Below are positions 8,130 through 17,549 of a stretch of DNA of 56,059 bases, piece after piece. Positions within the stretch are counted from its first letter, which is position 1. Every line of letters begins with the position of its first letter. The notes below the pieces were generated by a model, which made no database searches, was not told the DNA's origin, and was given only the letters and a program-made list of their open reading frames with translations. Source of the stretch: Thermoleophilaceae bacterium (GTDB lineage: Bacteria; Actinomycetota; Thermoleophilia; Solirubrobacterales; JACPNS01); contig JAEMSX010000011.1 of assembly GCA_016462645.1 (NCBI GenBank), positions 1 to 56,059 of the forward strand, written 5' to 3'. The translations under genes and the position numbers were made by a program.

Positions 8130-10772
8130 ATGTTTGAACGGTTCACCGAGCGCGCCCGTCAGGTTGTTGTCCTGGCACAAGAAGAGGCGCGGACTCTCAA
8201 GCACAATTACATCGGCACCGAGCACATCCTGCTCGGACTGCTGCGCGAGGAAGAGGGCCTGGCTGCCCGTGTCCTCGAGTCACTTGACATCACCGTCGAG
8301 CGGGTGCGCGCCCAGGTTGTGCGCATCGTCGGTTCCGGTGAAGAGGTCACATCCGGTCAGATCCCGTTCACCCCGCGCGCCAAGAAGGTTCTCGAGCTCG
8401 CCCTGCGCGAAGCCCTGAGCCTCGGCCACAACTACATCGGAACCGAGCACATCCTGCTCGGACTTGTCCGCGAGAACGAGGGCGTTGCCGCGCGCATCCT
8501 GCTCGACTTCGACGCCGACTCCGAGAAGATCCGCAACGAAGTCGTCCGCATGCTCTCCGGCCCGGGTGGTCGCCGCAGCGGCAGCTCCGGAAGCGGCAGC
8601 TCTGGCAGCGGGGCATCCGGCTCCGGCGAGGGCAAAAAGAACTCCAAGCTGCTCGATCAGTTCGGTCGCAACCTGACCAAGCTGGCTCAGGACGGCAAAC
8701 TCGACCCGGTGGTCGGGCGCGAACACGAGATCGAGCGCCTGCTCCAGATCCTCTCGCGCCGCACCAAGAACAACCCGGTCCTCGTCGGCGAGCCCGGCGT
8801 GGGCAAGACCGCGGTCGTCGAAGGTCTGGCGACGAAGATCAGCAACGGCGAAGTCCACGAGCTCCTGCGCGACAAGCAGATCTACACGCTTGACCTTGCA
8901 GCGCTTGTGGCGGGATCCAAGTACCGCGGTGAGTTCGAGGAACGCCTCAAAAAGGTGATGAAGGAGATCATCCAGCGCGGCGACATCATCCTCTTCATCG
9001 ACGAGCTGCACAACCTTGTCGGCGCCGGCGCCGCCGAGGGTGCGATCGACGCTGCATCAATCCTCAAGCCGGCACTCGCCCGTGGCGAGCTGCAGACGAT
9101 CGGCGCAACGACGCTCGACGAGTACCGCAAGTACCTCGAGCGCGACAGCGCTCTGGAGCGCCGCTTCCAGAAGATCGTCGTCGAGCCACCGTCAATCGAT
9201 GAGACGGTTCAGATCCTCCAGGGTCTGCGCGACCGCTACGAGGTCCACCACAAGGTCACGATCAGCGACGAGGCCCTCAAGGCCGCCGCAGATCTCTCTG
9301 ACCGCTACATCTCCGACCGCTTCCTGCCGGACAAGGCGATCGACCTGATCGACGAAGCCGCCAGCCGCATGCGCATCAAGTCGATGACGGCACCGCCCGT
9401 CTACCGCGAGCTCGAAGAAGAAATCGAGCAGGTGCGTCGCGACAAAGAGGCCGCGATCGAGAACCAGGACTTCGAGAAGGCCGCGTCGATGCGCGACCAG
9501 GAGCGCAAGATCACCAACAAGAAGCGCGAGCTCGAAGAACAGTGGGAATCCGGCGAGACCGGCGAGCGCCCGGTGATCGGTGAGGAAGAGATCGCCGATG
9601 TTGTGTCCATGTGGACCGGCATCCCGCTCTTCAAGCTGACCGAGGGCGAGACCGCAAAGCTCATGCGCATGGAAGACGAGATGCACAAGCGCGTGATCGG
9701 CCAGGAGGCCGCAGTCACCGCCGTCTCGAAGGCCATCCGCCGCAGCCGCGCCGGCCTCAAGGACATGTCGCGCCCGACGGGCTCGTTCATCTTCCTGGGA
9801 CCGTCAGGCGTCGGTAAGACCGAGCTTGCCCGCACGCTCGCCGACTTCCTGTTCGGAGACCCGGACATGATGGTCCGCATCGACATGTCCGAGTACATGG
9901 AGAAGCACAGCGTCTCCCGTCTGGTCGGATCGCCTCCGGGCTACGTCGGATACGACGAGGGCGGACAGCTCACTGAAGCCGTGCGCCGCAAGCCGTACTC
10001 CGTGCTGCTGCTCGACGAAATCGAGAAGGCCCACCCCGACGTCTTCAACATCCTGTTGCAGATCCTCGAGGATGGTCGTCTGACCGACTCACAGGGCCGC
10101 ACTGTCGACTTCCGTCACTCGATCATCATCATGACCTCCAACATCGGTGCCGCCGAGATCGCCAAGGATGCAAGCTACGGCTTCAGCCTCGGTGAGGAGA
10201 ACGCCGGCTTGTCCTACGCGGACATGAAGAGCGGCATCATGGGCGAGCTGAAGAAGGTCTTCCGCCCCGAGATGATCAACCGCATCGACGAGATCGTCGT
10301 CTTCCACAAGCTCACGCGCGACGAGATCAAGGAGATCGTCGATCTCATGATCGCCCGCGTGCGCACGAGCATGAAGGAGATGGAGCTGCAACTCGAGCTC
10401 TCAGAGGGCATGAAGGATCTGCTCGTCGACAAGGGTTGGGACCCGTCAATGGGTGCCCGTCCGCTGCGTCGCGCGATCCAGCGCTACGTTGAGGACCCGG
10501 TCGCCGACAAGGTCCTGGCCGAGAAGATCGAGCCCGGCTCCACTGTGATCGTCGAACGCCTGCCCGAGGAGATCAAGGGCGGACCGGACGACGGCCTCGA
10601 GGTCGAGATCAAGATCGTCAAGCCGAAGAAGCCGCGTGCCAAGAAGAAGGCACCGGTGGCTGTCGGCGCAGAGTCTGAGACGGCCGACGCGGACGCCGCG
10701 CCCGAAGAGCTGAAGAGCCCGACGGACGACGCCGACGCGCCAGCCGAGAGCGAAGAGGGGGCTGGGGAGTAA
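8130..10772 (+). CDS. clpC: ClpC, AAA+ unfoldase of the Clp protease
   Basis: 880 residues. Two N-terminal Clp repeats ([33 protein letters not shown]) are followed by a Ser/Gly linker. AAA domain 1 has Walker A GEPGVGKT at about residue 220. A UVR segment ([17 protein letters not shown]) lies near residue 444 and AAA domain 2 has GPSGVGKT near residue 557. The D2-small domain and an unusually long charged tail (Lys/Ala-rich, then Glu/Ala/Asp-rich, about 50 residues) end the protein. ATG 8130 is fixed by AAGGAG seven bases upstream. ClpC feeds unfolded substrates to ClpP and is central to protein quality control in actinobacteria. No McsA/McsB/CtsR genes accompany it, as expected outside Firmicutes. 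Confidence 0.97.
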   Translation: MFERFTERARQVVVLAQEEARTLKHNYIGTEHILLGLLREEEGLAARVLESLDITVERVRAQVVRIVGSGEEVTSGQIPFTPRAKKVLELALREALSLGHNYIGTEHILLGLVRENEGVAARILLDFDADSEKIRNEVVRMLSGPGGRRSGSSGSGSSGSGASGSGEGKKNSKLLDQFGRNLTKLAQDGKLDPVVGREHEIERLLQILSRRTKNNPVLVGEPGVGKTAVVEGLATKISNGEVHELLRDKQIYTLDLAALVAGSKYRGEFEERLKKVMKEIIQRGDIILFIDELHNLVGAGAAEGAIDAASILKPALARGELQTIGATTLDEYRKYLERDSALERRFQKIVVEPPSIDETVQILQGLRDRYEVHHKVTISDEALKAAADLSDRYISDRFLPDKAIDLIDEAASRMRIKSMTAPPVYRELEEEIEQVRRDKEAAIENQDFEKAASMRDQERKITNKKRELEEQWESGETGERPVIGEEEIADVVSMWTGIPLFKLTEGETAKLMRMEDEMHKRVIGQEAAVTAVSKAIRRSRAGLKDMSRPTGSFIFLGPSGVGKTELARTLADFLFGDPDMMVRIDMSEYMEKHSVSRLVGSPPGYVGYDEGGQLTEAVRRKPYSVLLLDEIEKAHPDVFNILLQILEDGRLTDSQGRTVDFRHSIIIMTSNIGAAEIAKDASYGFSLGEENAGLSYADMKSGIMGELKKVFRPEMINRIDEIVVFHKLTRDEIKEIVDLMIARVRTSMKEMELQLELSEGMKDLLVDKGWDPSMGARPLRRAIQRYVEDPVADKVLAEKIEPGSTVIVERLPEEIKGGPDDGLEVEIKIVKPKKPRAKKKAPVAVGAESETADADAAPEELKSPTDDADAPAESEEGAGE

Positions 10773-10805
10773 TCCTCAGCCTTCCTCGGCCCGCTCAGCC
10801 GCCAC

Positions 10806-11387
10806 ATGATGTTCCTTGAGGACATCCGCTCAATCTTGAACTCAGGCCCCATGCTCCTCCGTTACGGAGGCCAGCTGAAGGGCCTGAAGTTCGCTGCCTA
10901 CGTGCCGATCATGCTGGTCTTCAACGCCGGGGTGCTCGCGGTCGGGCTCTATCGCCTCTCGAGCTGGCTGGTGCAGTTCCCGTTCCCGGCGCGCTACGGC
11001 TCGCTGCTGATCGACCGGTTGAACCAGTTTCTGACCGGCGTGCAGCTGCCGGCCACCGCCAGGCTCGGGCCGGGGCTGCAGATCGTGCACCCGCAGGCCG
11101 TGATCATCGCTCCGAACGTGGTGGCCGGTAAGAATCTGCGCGTCGCCGGTGCCGCGGTGACGATCGGCTGGGCCGACGTCGACGGCGCGCCGGACGATCA
11201 GGTCGTGACGATCGGCGACAACGTGATCGTGGGGGCGGGTGCGAAGATCCTCGGTCCCCTGACCGTCGGCAACAACGTGAAGATCGGGCCGAACTCGATG
11301 CTTGTCGAGGACGCACCGGACGACTCGACCGTGATCTCCGCGGCGCGCACGAAGGTGATCTCACTGGCGGCCGAAGAGCAAGCCTGA
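10806..11387 (+). CDS. CysE-like hexapeptide-repeat acyltransferase, membrane-associated
   Basis: 193 residues. The first half is hydrophobic (residues about 25-65, AAYVPIMLVFNAGVLAVGLY), suggesting membrane association. The second half is a left-handed beta helix like serine acetyltransferase (LQIVHPQAVIIAPNVVAGKN; TIGDNVIVGAGAKILGPLTV). The His of IVHP matches one catalytic His of CysE, but the second His of the YHGVTLG segment is replaced (VAGAAVTIG). True serine acetyltransferase activity is therefore doubtful, and an O-acetyltransferase of surface polymer is equally possible. A second ATG at 10809 is an alternative start. It follows clpC by 33 bases; in Bacillus a cysE gene belongs to the same neighbourhood (after gltX). 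Confidence 0.75.
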   Translation: MMFLEDIRSILNSGPMLLRYGGQLKGLKFAAYVPIMLVFNAGVLAVGLYRLSSWLVQFPFPARYGSLLIDRLNQFLTGVQLPATARLGPGLQIVHPQAVIIAPNVVAGKNLRVAGAAVTIGWADVDGAPDDQVVTIGDNVIVGAGAKILGPLTVGNNVKIGPNSMLVEDAPDDSTVISAARTKVISLAAEEQA

Positions 11388-11414
11388 TTGCACGTTCGCT
11401 TTTCCATCCGCATA

Positions 11415-11434
11415 CGAACGTATGTTCTCATGGA
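11415..11434 (+). promoter_or_regulatory. LexA-box-like palindrome over the -10 of leaderless radA
   Basis: CGAACGTATGTTCT (11415-11428) fits the Gram-positive SOS (LexA/DinR) box CGAAC-N4-GTTC with 13 of 14 bases of the Bacillus consensus. TATGTT (11421-11426, TANNNT type -10) lies inside it and is followed by exactly seven bases and then ATG 11434, the geometry of a leaderless transcript. An overlapping perfect palindrome CATACG-AA-CGTATG (11411-11424) is an alternative operator. Confidence 0.5.
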
Positions 11435-12903
11435 TGGCAAGCACCAAGACCCCAGATTCGATCTTCGTCTGCAACGAATGCGGCACCGTCGAGCGCAAGT
11501 GGCACGGACAGTGTCCCGGTTGCGCCCAGTGGAATACGCTCGTTGAGGAGGTTGCGCCCACGCCTTCAGTAGGCAAGGGCGCGCGTCGGGGGATTGGGGG
11601 AGCTGGCGCCAGTGAGACCCGGGCCCTTGATGGCACAGGTCTCGCCGCTGTGCCCGCTCCGGCATCGCGCGCCGCGCGAGGCGCTGCTCCGATCACCGAG
11701 CCGGTGATCCTCTCGGAAGTGCGCGCTGCGCGCATCCGACGCATCGCCACCGGCATCGGTGAGTTCGACCGCGTGCTTGGCGGCAGCGACGCCGTCGGGC
11801 TTGGGCTCGTGCCTGGATCTCTGGTGTTGTTGGGAGGCGCACCAGGGATCGGCAAGTCCACGCTGGTCGGTGCGGCACTCGGCAACCTTGTTGCCAATGG
11901 CACCTCTGTTCTGTATGTCTCGGGCGAGGAATCGCCCGAGCAGATTCGTGTCCGGCATGAGCGTCTCGGCTCGGCGGCGATGGGCGTGCCTGTGATCGCC
12001 GAGACGGATTTGGATTCCGTGATCGCCACGATTGAGGCGCAGTCGCCCAAGCCTGAGGTCTGCGTGATCGACTCGGTCCAGACCCTGTACTGCGCCGATC
12101 TCTCGGGCGCCCCGGGAAGCGTCGGCCAGGTGCGTGAGGTCGCGGCGCGGCTGATGCAGGTTGCCAAGTCACGTGACATCGCGATGCTGCTGGTCGGGCA
12201 CGTCACAAAGGAGGGCTCGCTGGCCGGTCCGCGCGTGCTCGAGCACCTCGTGGACTGCGTGCTGCACTTCGAGGGAGAGCGCGAGCGCACCTTCCGCACT
12301 TTGCGCGCAGCAAAGAATCGTTTCGGTTCCACGAACGAGGTCGGCGTCTTCGAGATGGAGGAGCATGGGCTCGTTGAGGTGCTCGACGCCTCTGCCCGCT
12401 TCGTCGGCGACGCCACCAACAACCCCGGCTCGGTGATCTTCGCCGCCATGGAGGGCACGCGCCCGATGCTGATCGAGATCCAGGCACTGGTCTCCCGCGC
12501 CGAGGCCGATCCGCCGCGCCGCGTGGTCAACGGAATCGACCGCAACAGGCTCTCGCTGATCCTTGCGGTCCTGGGCCGCCACGCCGGGGTGTCGCTGAGC
12601 GGGCACGACGTGTTTGTGAACGTGGTGGGCGGCGTGCGCATCGAGGAGCCAAGCGCTGACTTGGCCGTTGCGCTCGCCGTCGCATCCGCTGCCAGGAACG
12701 CCGTGCTCGCGAACGACTCCAAGCCGCTCGTCTGCTTCGGCGAGATCGGGCTGACCGGCGAGCTGCGGCCTGTTCCTCAGGCCGACCGACGCGTCGCAGA
12801 GGCCGTCAAGTTCGGCCTCAGCCACGCACTGTTCCCGGCGCCCAAGGGCGACCGCTCAGGCGCGCACAGCGTCAGCGAGGCGCTGGACCGCGCGTTCAGC
12901 TAG
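11434..12903 (+). CDS. radA: DNA repair protein RadA/Sms
   Basis: 489 residues. RadA is a RecA-related, DnaB-like helicase that processes recombination intermediates. Four-Cys zinc finger at the start (VCNECG, 10 residues, CPGC). RecA-like core with Walker A GGAPGIGKST near residue 134 and the RadA-specific motif KNRFG (AKNRFGSTNEVGVFEM). The C-terminal Lon-protease-like domain contains GGVRIEEPSADLAVALAVAS. ATG 11434 is preferred over the open extension to 11422 because it gives the usual short N-terminus and is spaced seven bases from a -10 element. The stop TAG overlaps the stop codon of the convergent sugar transferase by four bases. In related genomes disA normally follows; here it is 36 kb away. 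Confidence 0.96.
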   Translation: MASTKTPDSIFVCNECGTVERKWHGQCPGCAQWNTLVEEVAPTPSVGKGARRGIGGAGASETRALDGTGLAAVPAPASRAARGAAPITEPVILSEVRAARIRRIATGIGEFDRVLGGSDAVGLGLVPGSLVLLGGAPGIGKSTLVGAALGNLVANGTSVLYVSGEESPEQIRVRHERLGSAAMGVPVIAETDLDSVIATIEAQSPKPEVCVIDSVQTLYCADLSGAPGSVGQVREVAARLMQVAKSRDIAMLLVGHVTKEGSLAGPRVLEHLVDCVLHFEGERERTFRTLRAAKNRFGSTNEVGVFEMEEHGLVEVLDASARFVGDATNNPGSVIFAAMEGTRPMLIEIQALVSRAEADPPRRVVNGIDRNRLSLILAVLGRHAGVSLSGHDVFVNVVGGVRIEEPSADLAVALAVASAARNAVLANDSKPLVCFGEIGLTGELRPVPQADRRVAEAVKFGLSHALFPAPKGDRSGAHSVSEALDRAFS

Positions 12904-14489
12904 AGGCCGCGACGCAACACAACGTGCGTCACGGTGCGCGTGAGGATCTTGATGTCCGACCACAGCGACCAGTTGGCCACGTACATGTAGTCGAGCTTCG
13001 CCATCTCGTCGATCGGGATACGCACCTTGCCGAGCAGCTGCCACACGCCGGTCGCACCAGGGGTGATCTGGCTGCGACGGCGATACCAGCCGGTGATCGC
13101 TGCGTCCTCTTCAGGCACGAGCGGTCGCGGTCCCACGAGGCTCATCTGGCCGCGCAGGATGTTCACCAGCTGGGGTAGCTCGTCAATCGATGTGGCGCGG
13201 ATGAATGCGCCGACACGGGTCACACGCGGGTCGTCCTCGATCTTGAACATGCCTTCGCCCTCGCTGAGGTGCTGCAGCTCGCTCTTCTGAGCGTCTGCAC
13301 CGGTCACCATCGAACGGAACTTGAGCATCTCGAAAGTCTTGCCGTCGCGACCGATGCGCTTCTGGCGGTAGAGCACCGTGCCGCGGGAGTCGAGCTTGAT
13401 TGCGATCGCGACACCGATCAGCAGCGGTGCGAGCAGCAGCAGGCCGAAGAACGCTCCGACGATGTCCATCGTGCGCTTCAGCGCGCGCGACGAAGCCGAC
13501 ATCTCGGTGTCGCGGATGGCGACCATCTGGATGCCCGCAACATCGTCAGTCAGCGTGACGTTGCCGATTGCGTCGCCGGCGTTGGGCAGCACATTCAGCT
13601 TCACACCGATCGAACGGATCGTGCGGATCAGGTCTGCGACTTCATTCGAGTGGCGCTGTCCCGGCATGATCACGACCCGATCGATCTGATGCGCGCGGAT
13701 CTCGCGCTCCAGGTCGCGCGGGCGACTGAGCAGGCGGGACGGGCCGTATGAGAGCTCGGCGAAGGCGATCGGAACACGTGCGATGACGACGGCGTTGATC
13801 GTGGCCGTGCGCTCAAGGCGGTACTGAAGCTGTTCGGTCTCTTCGGAGCCGCCGATCACCAGCAGGCGCTCTTCCGGGGTCATTGAACGGACAACCGTGC
13901 GCGTCGTGCGGCGGAAGAGGGTCACGAACACGGTCATGCTGGCGCAGAGCAGCAGCATCGAGACAGCGTCGTTGTAAATCGGTCCGTCGTTCACGAGGTC
14001 GCGAGCCGAGAAGGCGACCAGCGTGAACGCCATCGAGGCGGCGATGATGCGGGGCACGTCATCCAGCGTGGTCTTGTGGATCAGCGTGGCGTCGCGGTCA
14101 TAGAGCTCGATCAACTTCATGACCGGGACGACGAGCACAAGGATTGCGACCGTGGTGATGTCAAAGGAGATGTTCGGCGAAAGGGCCGTGGTGAGCAGGA
14201 ACGCTGCGGCGACGCCGAAGATGTCGGAGAGTGCGAGCGAGCGGCGCAGGAGCGTGTCGCTCACACGAGCCGGGCGGCCGTCCTTGAGCGACTCGCGCGT
14301 GTCGAGCAGCTCGAATTCGTGGCGGTACGCCTCGTCGAGCCTGGTCGGCGCAGGAACGCGCGGCTTCATCTCGCCCGCGGCGGGATAGTCGTTGAAAAGC
14401 GTTTCAGATTCGAACCCGCCAGTGAGGGAGCTCATGTCGAGGTCGATCGAATATTCGCGTTGCGAAGTTGAATTGGCGTCGTCGGCCAT
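12900..14489 (-). CDS. Polyprenyl-phosphate sugar-1-phosphate transferase (WbaP/CpsE type), locus A
   Basis: 529 residues. Initiates repeat-unit synthesis by moving a sugar phosphate from UDP-sugar to undecaprenyl phosphate at the inner membrane. N-terminal part with about four membrane helices ([19 protein letters not shown] onward), then a Rossmann-like CoA-binding domain. Then comes the catalytic bacterial sugar transferase domain: [20 protein letters not shown] re-entrant helix, [41 protein letters not shown], and PGATGVWQL. It has a close paralog at 30912-32459 in locus B. A 240-base non-coding stretch lies upstream and probably holds the promoter. Confidence 0.93.
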   Translation of the reverse strand: MADDANSTSQREYSIDLDMSSLTGGFESETLFNDYPAAGEMKPRVPAPTRLDEAYRHEFELLDTRESLKDGRPARVSDTLLRRSLALSDIFGVAAAFLLTTALSPNISFDITTVAILVLVVPVMKLIELYDRDATLIHKTTLDDVPRIIAASMAFTLVAFSARDLVNDGPIYNDAVSMLLLCASMTVFVTLFRRTTRTVVRSMTPEERLLVIGGSEETEQLQYRLERTATINAVVIARVPIAFAELSYGPSRLLSRPRDLEREIRAHQIDRVVIMPGQRHSNEVADLIRTIRSIGVKLNVLPNAGDAIGNVTLTDDVAGIQMVAIRDTEMSASSRALKRTMDIVGAFFGLLLLAPLLIGVAIAIKLDSRGTVLYRQKRIGRDGKTFEMLKFRSMVTGADAQKSELQHLSEGEGMFKIEDDPRVTRVGAFIRATSIDELPQLVNILRGQMSLVGPRPLVPEEDAAITGWYRRRSQITPGATGVWQLLGKVRIPIDEMAKLDYMYVANWSLWSDIKILTRTVTHVVLRRGL

Positions 14490-14729
14490 GGCGTTTCGTT
14501 GAGCCTTCCTGCTCGTGAAAATCGTCCGTACTGATTCTGTTGTGAAGACACGCTCACATGCGTGCCGAGAACTTCAATGATTTGTGATGTCTACTACCGA
14601 GATCCGTTGAGAATCGGTCATCAGTGACCTGAACAACGGGGTTCCTATGGAGCCTAGTACCGCATAGTGGAAATTGCCAGTGGTACCAAACGTTTTTGAG
14701 ACGAATCCTGCGTCTTGGGCACTTCCAAC

Positions 14730-16061
14730 TTATTCGCGATGGGCAATTCGACGGTGCTCGGCACCAACCGCGTCACGCGAACGCGCGAGCTTCTCGCGGT
14801 CGGTGGCGCGGCGCTGACGGCGGGCGTGGCGGTCGCTGACGACCTCCGGGACCTCGCGCGTCGGCACGGGTGCAATTCCGAGCATGTCCTCGAGCTGCTC
14901 TTCGAAAGCTGAGGCAAATGCCTTGGACGTCAGGTTTGAAGTCGCAAATCGGTGGGCCGCGGCCGAGCGCACGAGCAGCTCGCCGGGCAGCTCAAGCGCC
15001 TGGGCGATGGTGTCGGCCAGCTCGCCGTGAACGCTGTTGTTCACAACCCAGCCGGCGCCGGTCTCGCGGATGACCGAGGCAACCTCGGACTCCGGACCGA
15101 CGGACGCGATCACGGGCAGCGCGTTGGCGAGGTAGTTCATCAGCTTCGACGGGAAGTTGAACTCGGGCAGGGTGTCGAGCTGGCTGACCAGTCCGAATGT
15201 CGCCGTGCGCAGCTCCTGCTGCAGGCGCTGCTCGCTGACCATGCCGAGCATCTCGACGCGGTCTGTCCTGATCGAGGCGCGCAGCTCTTCTGCTGCGACG
15301 CCGGTGCCGGTGATGATCAGCTTGGCGCCGAGCTCGCGCAGCTTCTCGGAGGATTCGAATTCCCGGACGACCTTGGTCAGGCCCTGGGAATAGCCGATGT
15401 TGCCCATCACGAGGATGCGCGGCGCGCCACTGAAGTCGGTGCGCGGCAGATTGGCGATCCCGACCGTTGCCGGGTTGTAGATGCGGCTGATCTTGGAAGT
15501 CGGGACTTCCTTCTTCTCAAGGTTCTTCTGGAAGTTGTCGGAGATCACGACGACGCGGTCGGCGCTGTCGTAGGCGGCGAGCTCGAGCTTGCGCGAGAGC
15601 TTCGCGGCCTTGGAGTCGGGGTCCAGCAGACCGGTGTCGATCGCGCCGTCCGGGAGAATGTCCTGCACCCAGAGCATCCACGGAGTCTTGTCGAGCTTGT
15701 TCGCGGCGATTGCAGTGCCGAGCGCCGGAAAGCAGGGGGTGACCACGACGCGTACGTCGCAGCTGGGAAGCGCCGGGAGCGCTGCCATCAGGGACGCCGC
15801 GAACGAGGCGTCCTGGCGCATGCGCTGCTTGGCCGAACCCCGACCGATCCAGAGCGGGAGTCGGATCAGGTCGACGCCGTCGACCGTTGATCGCGTCGGG
15901 CGCAGGCGCTTGCCGTAGATCGGCTCCGGGTAGTGCGCGTGGGCTGCGACGACAGTGACTTCGTGGCCCAAGGCAGTCATTGCCTTTGCCCACGTGGCGC
16001 TCACTGGGCCGATTCCGGTCGGCTCAGGGGCGTAGTTATAGCTCCAAAGTTGAATTCTCAT
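14730..16061 (-). CDS. Glycosyltransferase family 4, WcaI-like
   Basis: 443 residues, two Rossmann domains (GT-B). It opens with the WcaI-type motif MRIQLWSYNYAPEPTGIGP and contains TPCFPALGTAIAANKL and WVQDILPDGAIDTGLL. The donor-binding domain has ILVMGNIGYSQGLTKVVREF and TLPEFNFPSKLMNYLANALP. WcaI-like enzymes add sugars (fucosyl in colanic acid) to lipid-linked units; the sugar here is unknown. The last 40 residues are Arg/Ala-rich and look unlike the rest. ATG 16061 is preferred because the motif starts there. Divergent from the first GH16 gene. Confidence 0.88.
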   Translation of the reverse strand: MRIQLWSYNYAPEPTGIGPVSATWAKAMTALGHEVTVVAAHAHYPEPIYGKRLRPTRSTVDGVDLIRLPLWIGRGSAKQRMRQDASFAASLMAALPALPSCDVRVVVTPCFPALGTAIAANKLDKTPWMLWVQDILPDGAIDTGLLDPDSKAAKLSRKLELAAYDSADRVVVISDNFQKNLEKKEVPTSKISRIYNPATVGIANLPRTDFSGAPRILVMGNIGYSQGLTKVVREFESSEKLRELGAKLIITGTGVAAEELRASIRTDRVEMLGMVSEQRLQQELRTATFGLVSQLDTLPEFNFPSKLMNYLANALPVIASVGPESEVASVIRETGAGWVVNNSVHGELADTIAQALELPGELLVRSAAAHRFATSNLTSKAFASAFEEQLEDMLGIAPVPTREVPEVVSDRHARRQRRATDREKLARSRDAVGAEHRRIAHRE

Positions 16062-16168
16062 CCTGAGTGTTCTGCGGCCGAGATAGGGGGCAACAATTAC
16101 TTCCGAGTACTGCCGCTACATCCAGCATAGTTCCGGTTTCTTATTTGGCAAGGGTCGTGCCAGAAAAC

Positions 16169-16197
16169 TTGACAAACTCGTCATGCTGGCCTATCTC
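16169..16197 (+). promoter_or_regulatory. Consensus-like promoter for the first GH16 gene
   Basis: -35 TTGACA (16169-16174, perfect), 17-base spacer, -10 TATCTC (16192-16197). Transcription would start near 16204, only a few bases ahead of ATG 16211, so translation may start on a nearly leaderless message. Confidence 0.55.
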
Positions 16198-16210
16198 TGA
16201 ACTAACATCG

Positions 16211-17449
16211 ATGGATCATACGTACTCAAATTTCGGCATGACGTTTCGCAAAGCAAGGACGCAGAACCCGGCCGCACAGCTCGCCCTGCGCGCTCTGGCA
16301 CTGGGAATCCTCACCACAGCCCTCTTCCTGATGGCTGCGCCTGCGCCTGCCCACGCGAAGTTCTCAACCTTCGCGCTCGCATCGCCTTCGAACAACAAGA
16401 CGATCAAGAAGAAGGTCAAATTCACGGCGCTCGTGGAGAAGAAGCTCCAGACGCGCACCGCGGGCATCGAGTTCTGGATCGACGGGGACAAGATCTACGT
16501 CGACAAGAAGGCGCCGTACACGATGAATGTGGACACGCGCAAGCTCACGAACGGTCAGCACACGTTCCGCGTGAGCCTGATTGTCAAGGCCAAGGGCGGC
16601 AAGGTGAACAACCAGGTCTGCGAATACCTGCGCGCCGTCTATGTGAACGTCAAGAACAAGGGCGTCAAGGCGACCGCCAAGAAGAAAAAGCTTGCGATTC
16701 CGGGCCCGATCGCAGACGCCGCGAACAAGAAGAAGAAGTGGTCACTGCGGTTTCAGGATGAGTTCTCCGGCACCGCGCTCGATCCCACCAAATGGAATGC
16801 GACACGCGATGACTGGATCAAGGGCGGCAACCCCTACAACAACCGCGAGGGTGCCTGGTACAAGCCCGAGAACTCAACCGTGGGCGGCGGATCGCTGGTG
16901 CAGACGATCAAGGCCGAAACCGCCGGCGACCTGATCTACACGCCGCATCTCTTCAACTACACGACCGGAATGGTCAACTCCGACCGTCACTACGCATTCC
17001 AGTACGGCTACGTCGAAGCGCGCGTGAAGGTTCCGAGTTGTCGCGGCTGCTGGCCGGTGTTCTGGACGCTTCCGGCCGAGAACACGTGGCCTCCCGAGGT
17101 GGACATCTTCGAGTTCATCGACACTGCCGCCGCCGAGCGTCGGCCGTTCATCGCCAGTCACTGGAAAGACGCGAACGGCCCGCAGTCCGAGCTCTACTAC
17201 TACACCTCGCCCTGCGGCACGGCCACGGACTACACCAACAGCTGGCATACCTACGGCTATCTCTGGAACGCCGGTAAGATCCAGCCGTTCCTTGACGGCA
17301 TCCCGGGACCGATCATGACCGGTGCCTCCGTGCCGCACACGCCGATGTATCTGATCATGGCCCTGTCAACGGTGGACAACCTCGCGCCAGCCCCCGGGTC
17401 GAACATGCAGACCGACTACATCCGTGTCTGGCAGCCGTCAAAACCCTGA
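16211..17449 (+). CDS. Secreted glycoside hydrolase family 16 enzyme, copy 1
   Basis: 412 residues from ATG 16211 (ATG 16238 is an alternative). Signal peptide: LALRALALGILTTALFLMAA then PAHA-K. An Ig-like domain follows (ALASPSNNKTIKKKVKFTAL to about residue 150), then a lysine-rich linker and a GH16 catalytic domain from about residue 185 (WSLRFQDEFSGTALDPTKWN). The catalytic signature ExDxxE is present as PPEVDIFEFID, nucleophile Glu296 counted from 16211. GH16 enzymes cut beta-1,3/1,4-glucans, galactans and similar polymers. In this setting it may trim or release the exopolysaccharide. It shares its architecture with the gene immediately downstream, a tandem duplication. Confidence 0.88.
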   Translation: MDHTYSNFGMTFRKARTQNPAAQLALRALALGILTTALFLMAAPAPAHAKFSTFALASPSNNKTIKKKVKFTALVEKKLQTRTAGIEFWIDGDKIYVDKKAPYTMNVDTRKLTNGQHTFRVSLIVKAKGGKVNNQVCEYLRAVYVNVKNKGVKATAKKKKLAIPGPIADAANKKKKWSLRFQDEFSGTALDPTKWNATRDDWIKGGNPYNNREGAWYKPENSTVGGGSLVQTIKAETAGDLIYTPHLFNYTTGMVNSDRHYAFQYGYVEARVKVPSCRGCWPVFWTLPAENTWPPEVDIFEFIDTAAAERRPFIASHWKDANGPQSELYYYTSPCGTATDYTNSWHTYGYLWNAGKIQPFLDGIPGPIMTGASVPHTPMYLIMALSTVDNLAPAPGSNMQTDYIRVWQPSKP

Positions 17450-17478
17450 TCTGAGCAGGAGAGCCCGGTAGTTGGGCC

Positions 17479-17534
17479 CTAGTACGTTCGTCTAGTACGT
17501 GTGTTTAAACAGGTGATGTGGCCATCGAACGTTC
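17479..17534 (+). promoter_or_regulatory. Repeat-containing upstream region of the second GH16 gene
   Basis: CTAGTACGT occurs twice in direct orientation (17479-17487 and 17492-17500, 13-base period). It is followed by TTTAAAC and by the perfect palindrome CGAACGTTCG (17525-17534), 15 bases before the ATG. TAGTACGT appears again near 35730 in another intergenic stretch. It looks like a regulator-binding region; the regulator is unknown. Confidence 0.35.
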
Positions 17535-17549
17535 GCCGATACAGGCGGC

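Noticed and set aside
14490-14729. Possible small gene in the gap before the first sugar transferase
   Set aside because: No supported ORF; likely promoter or leader region.
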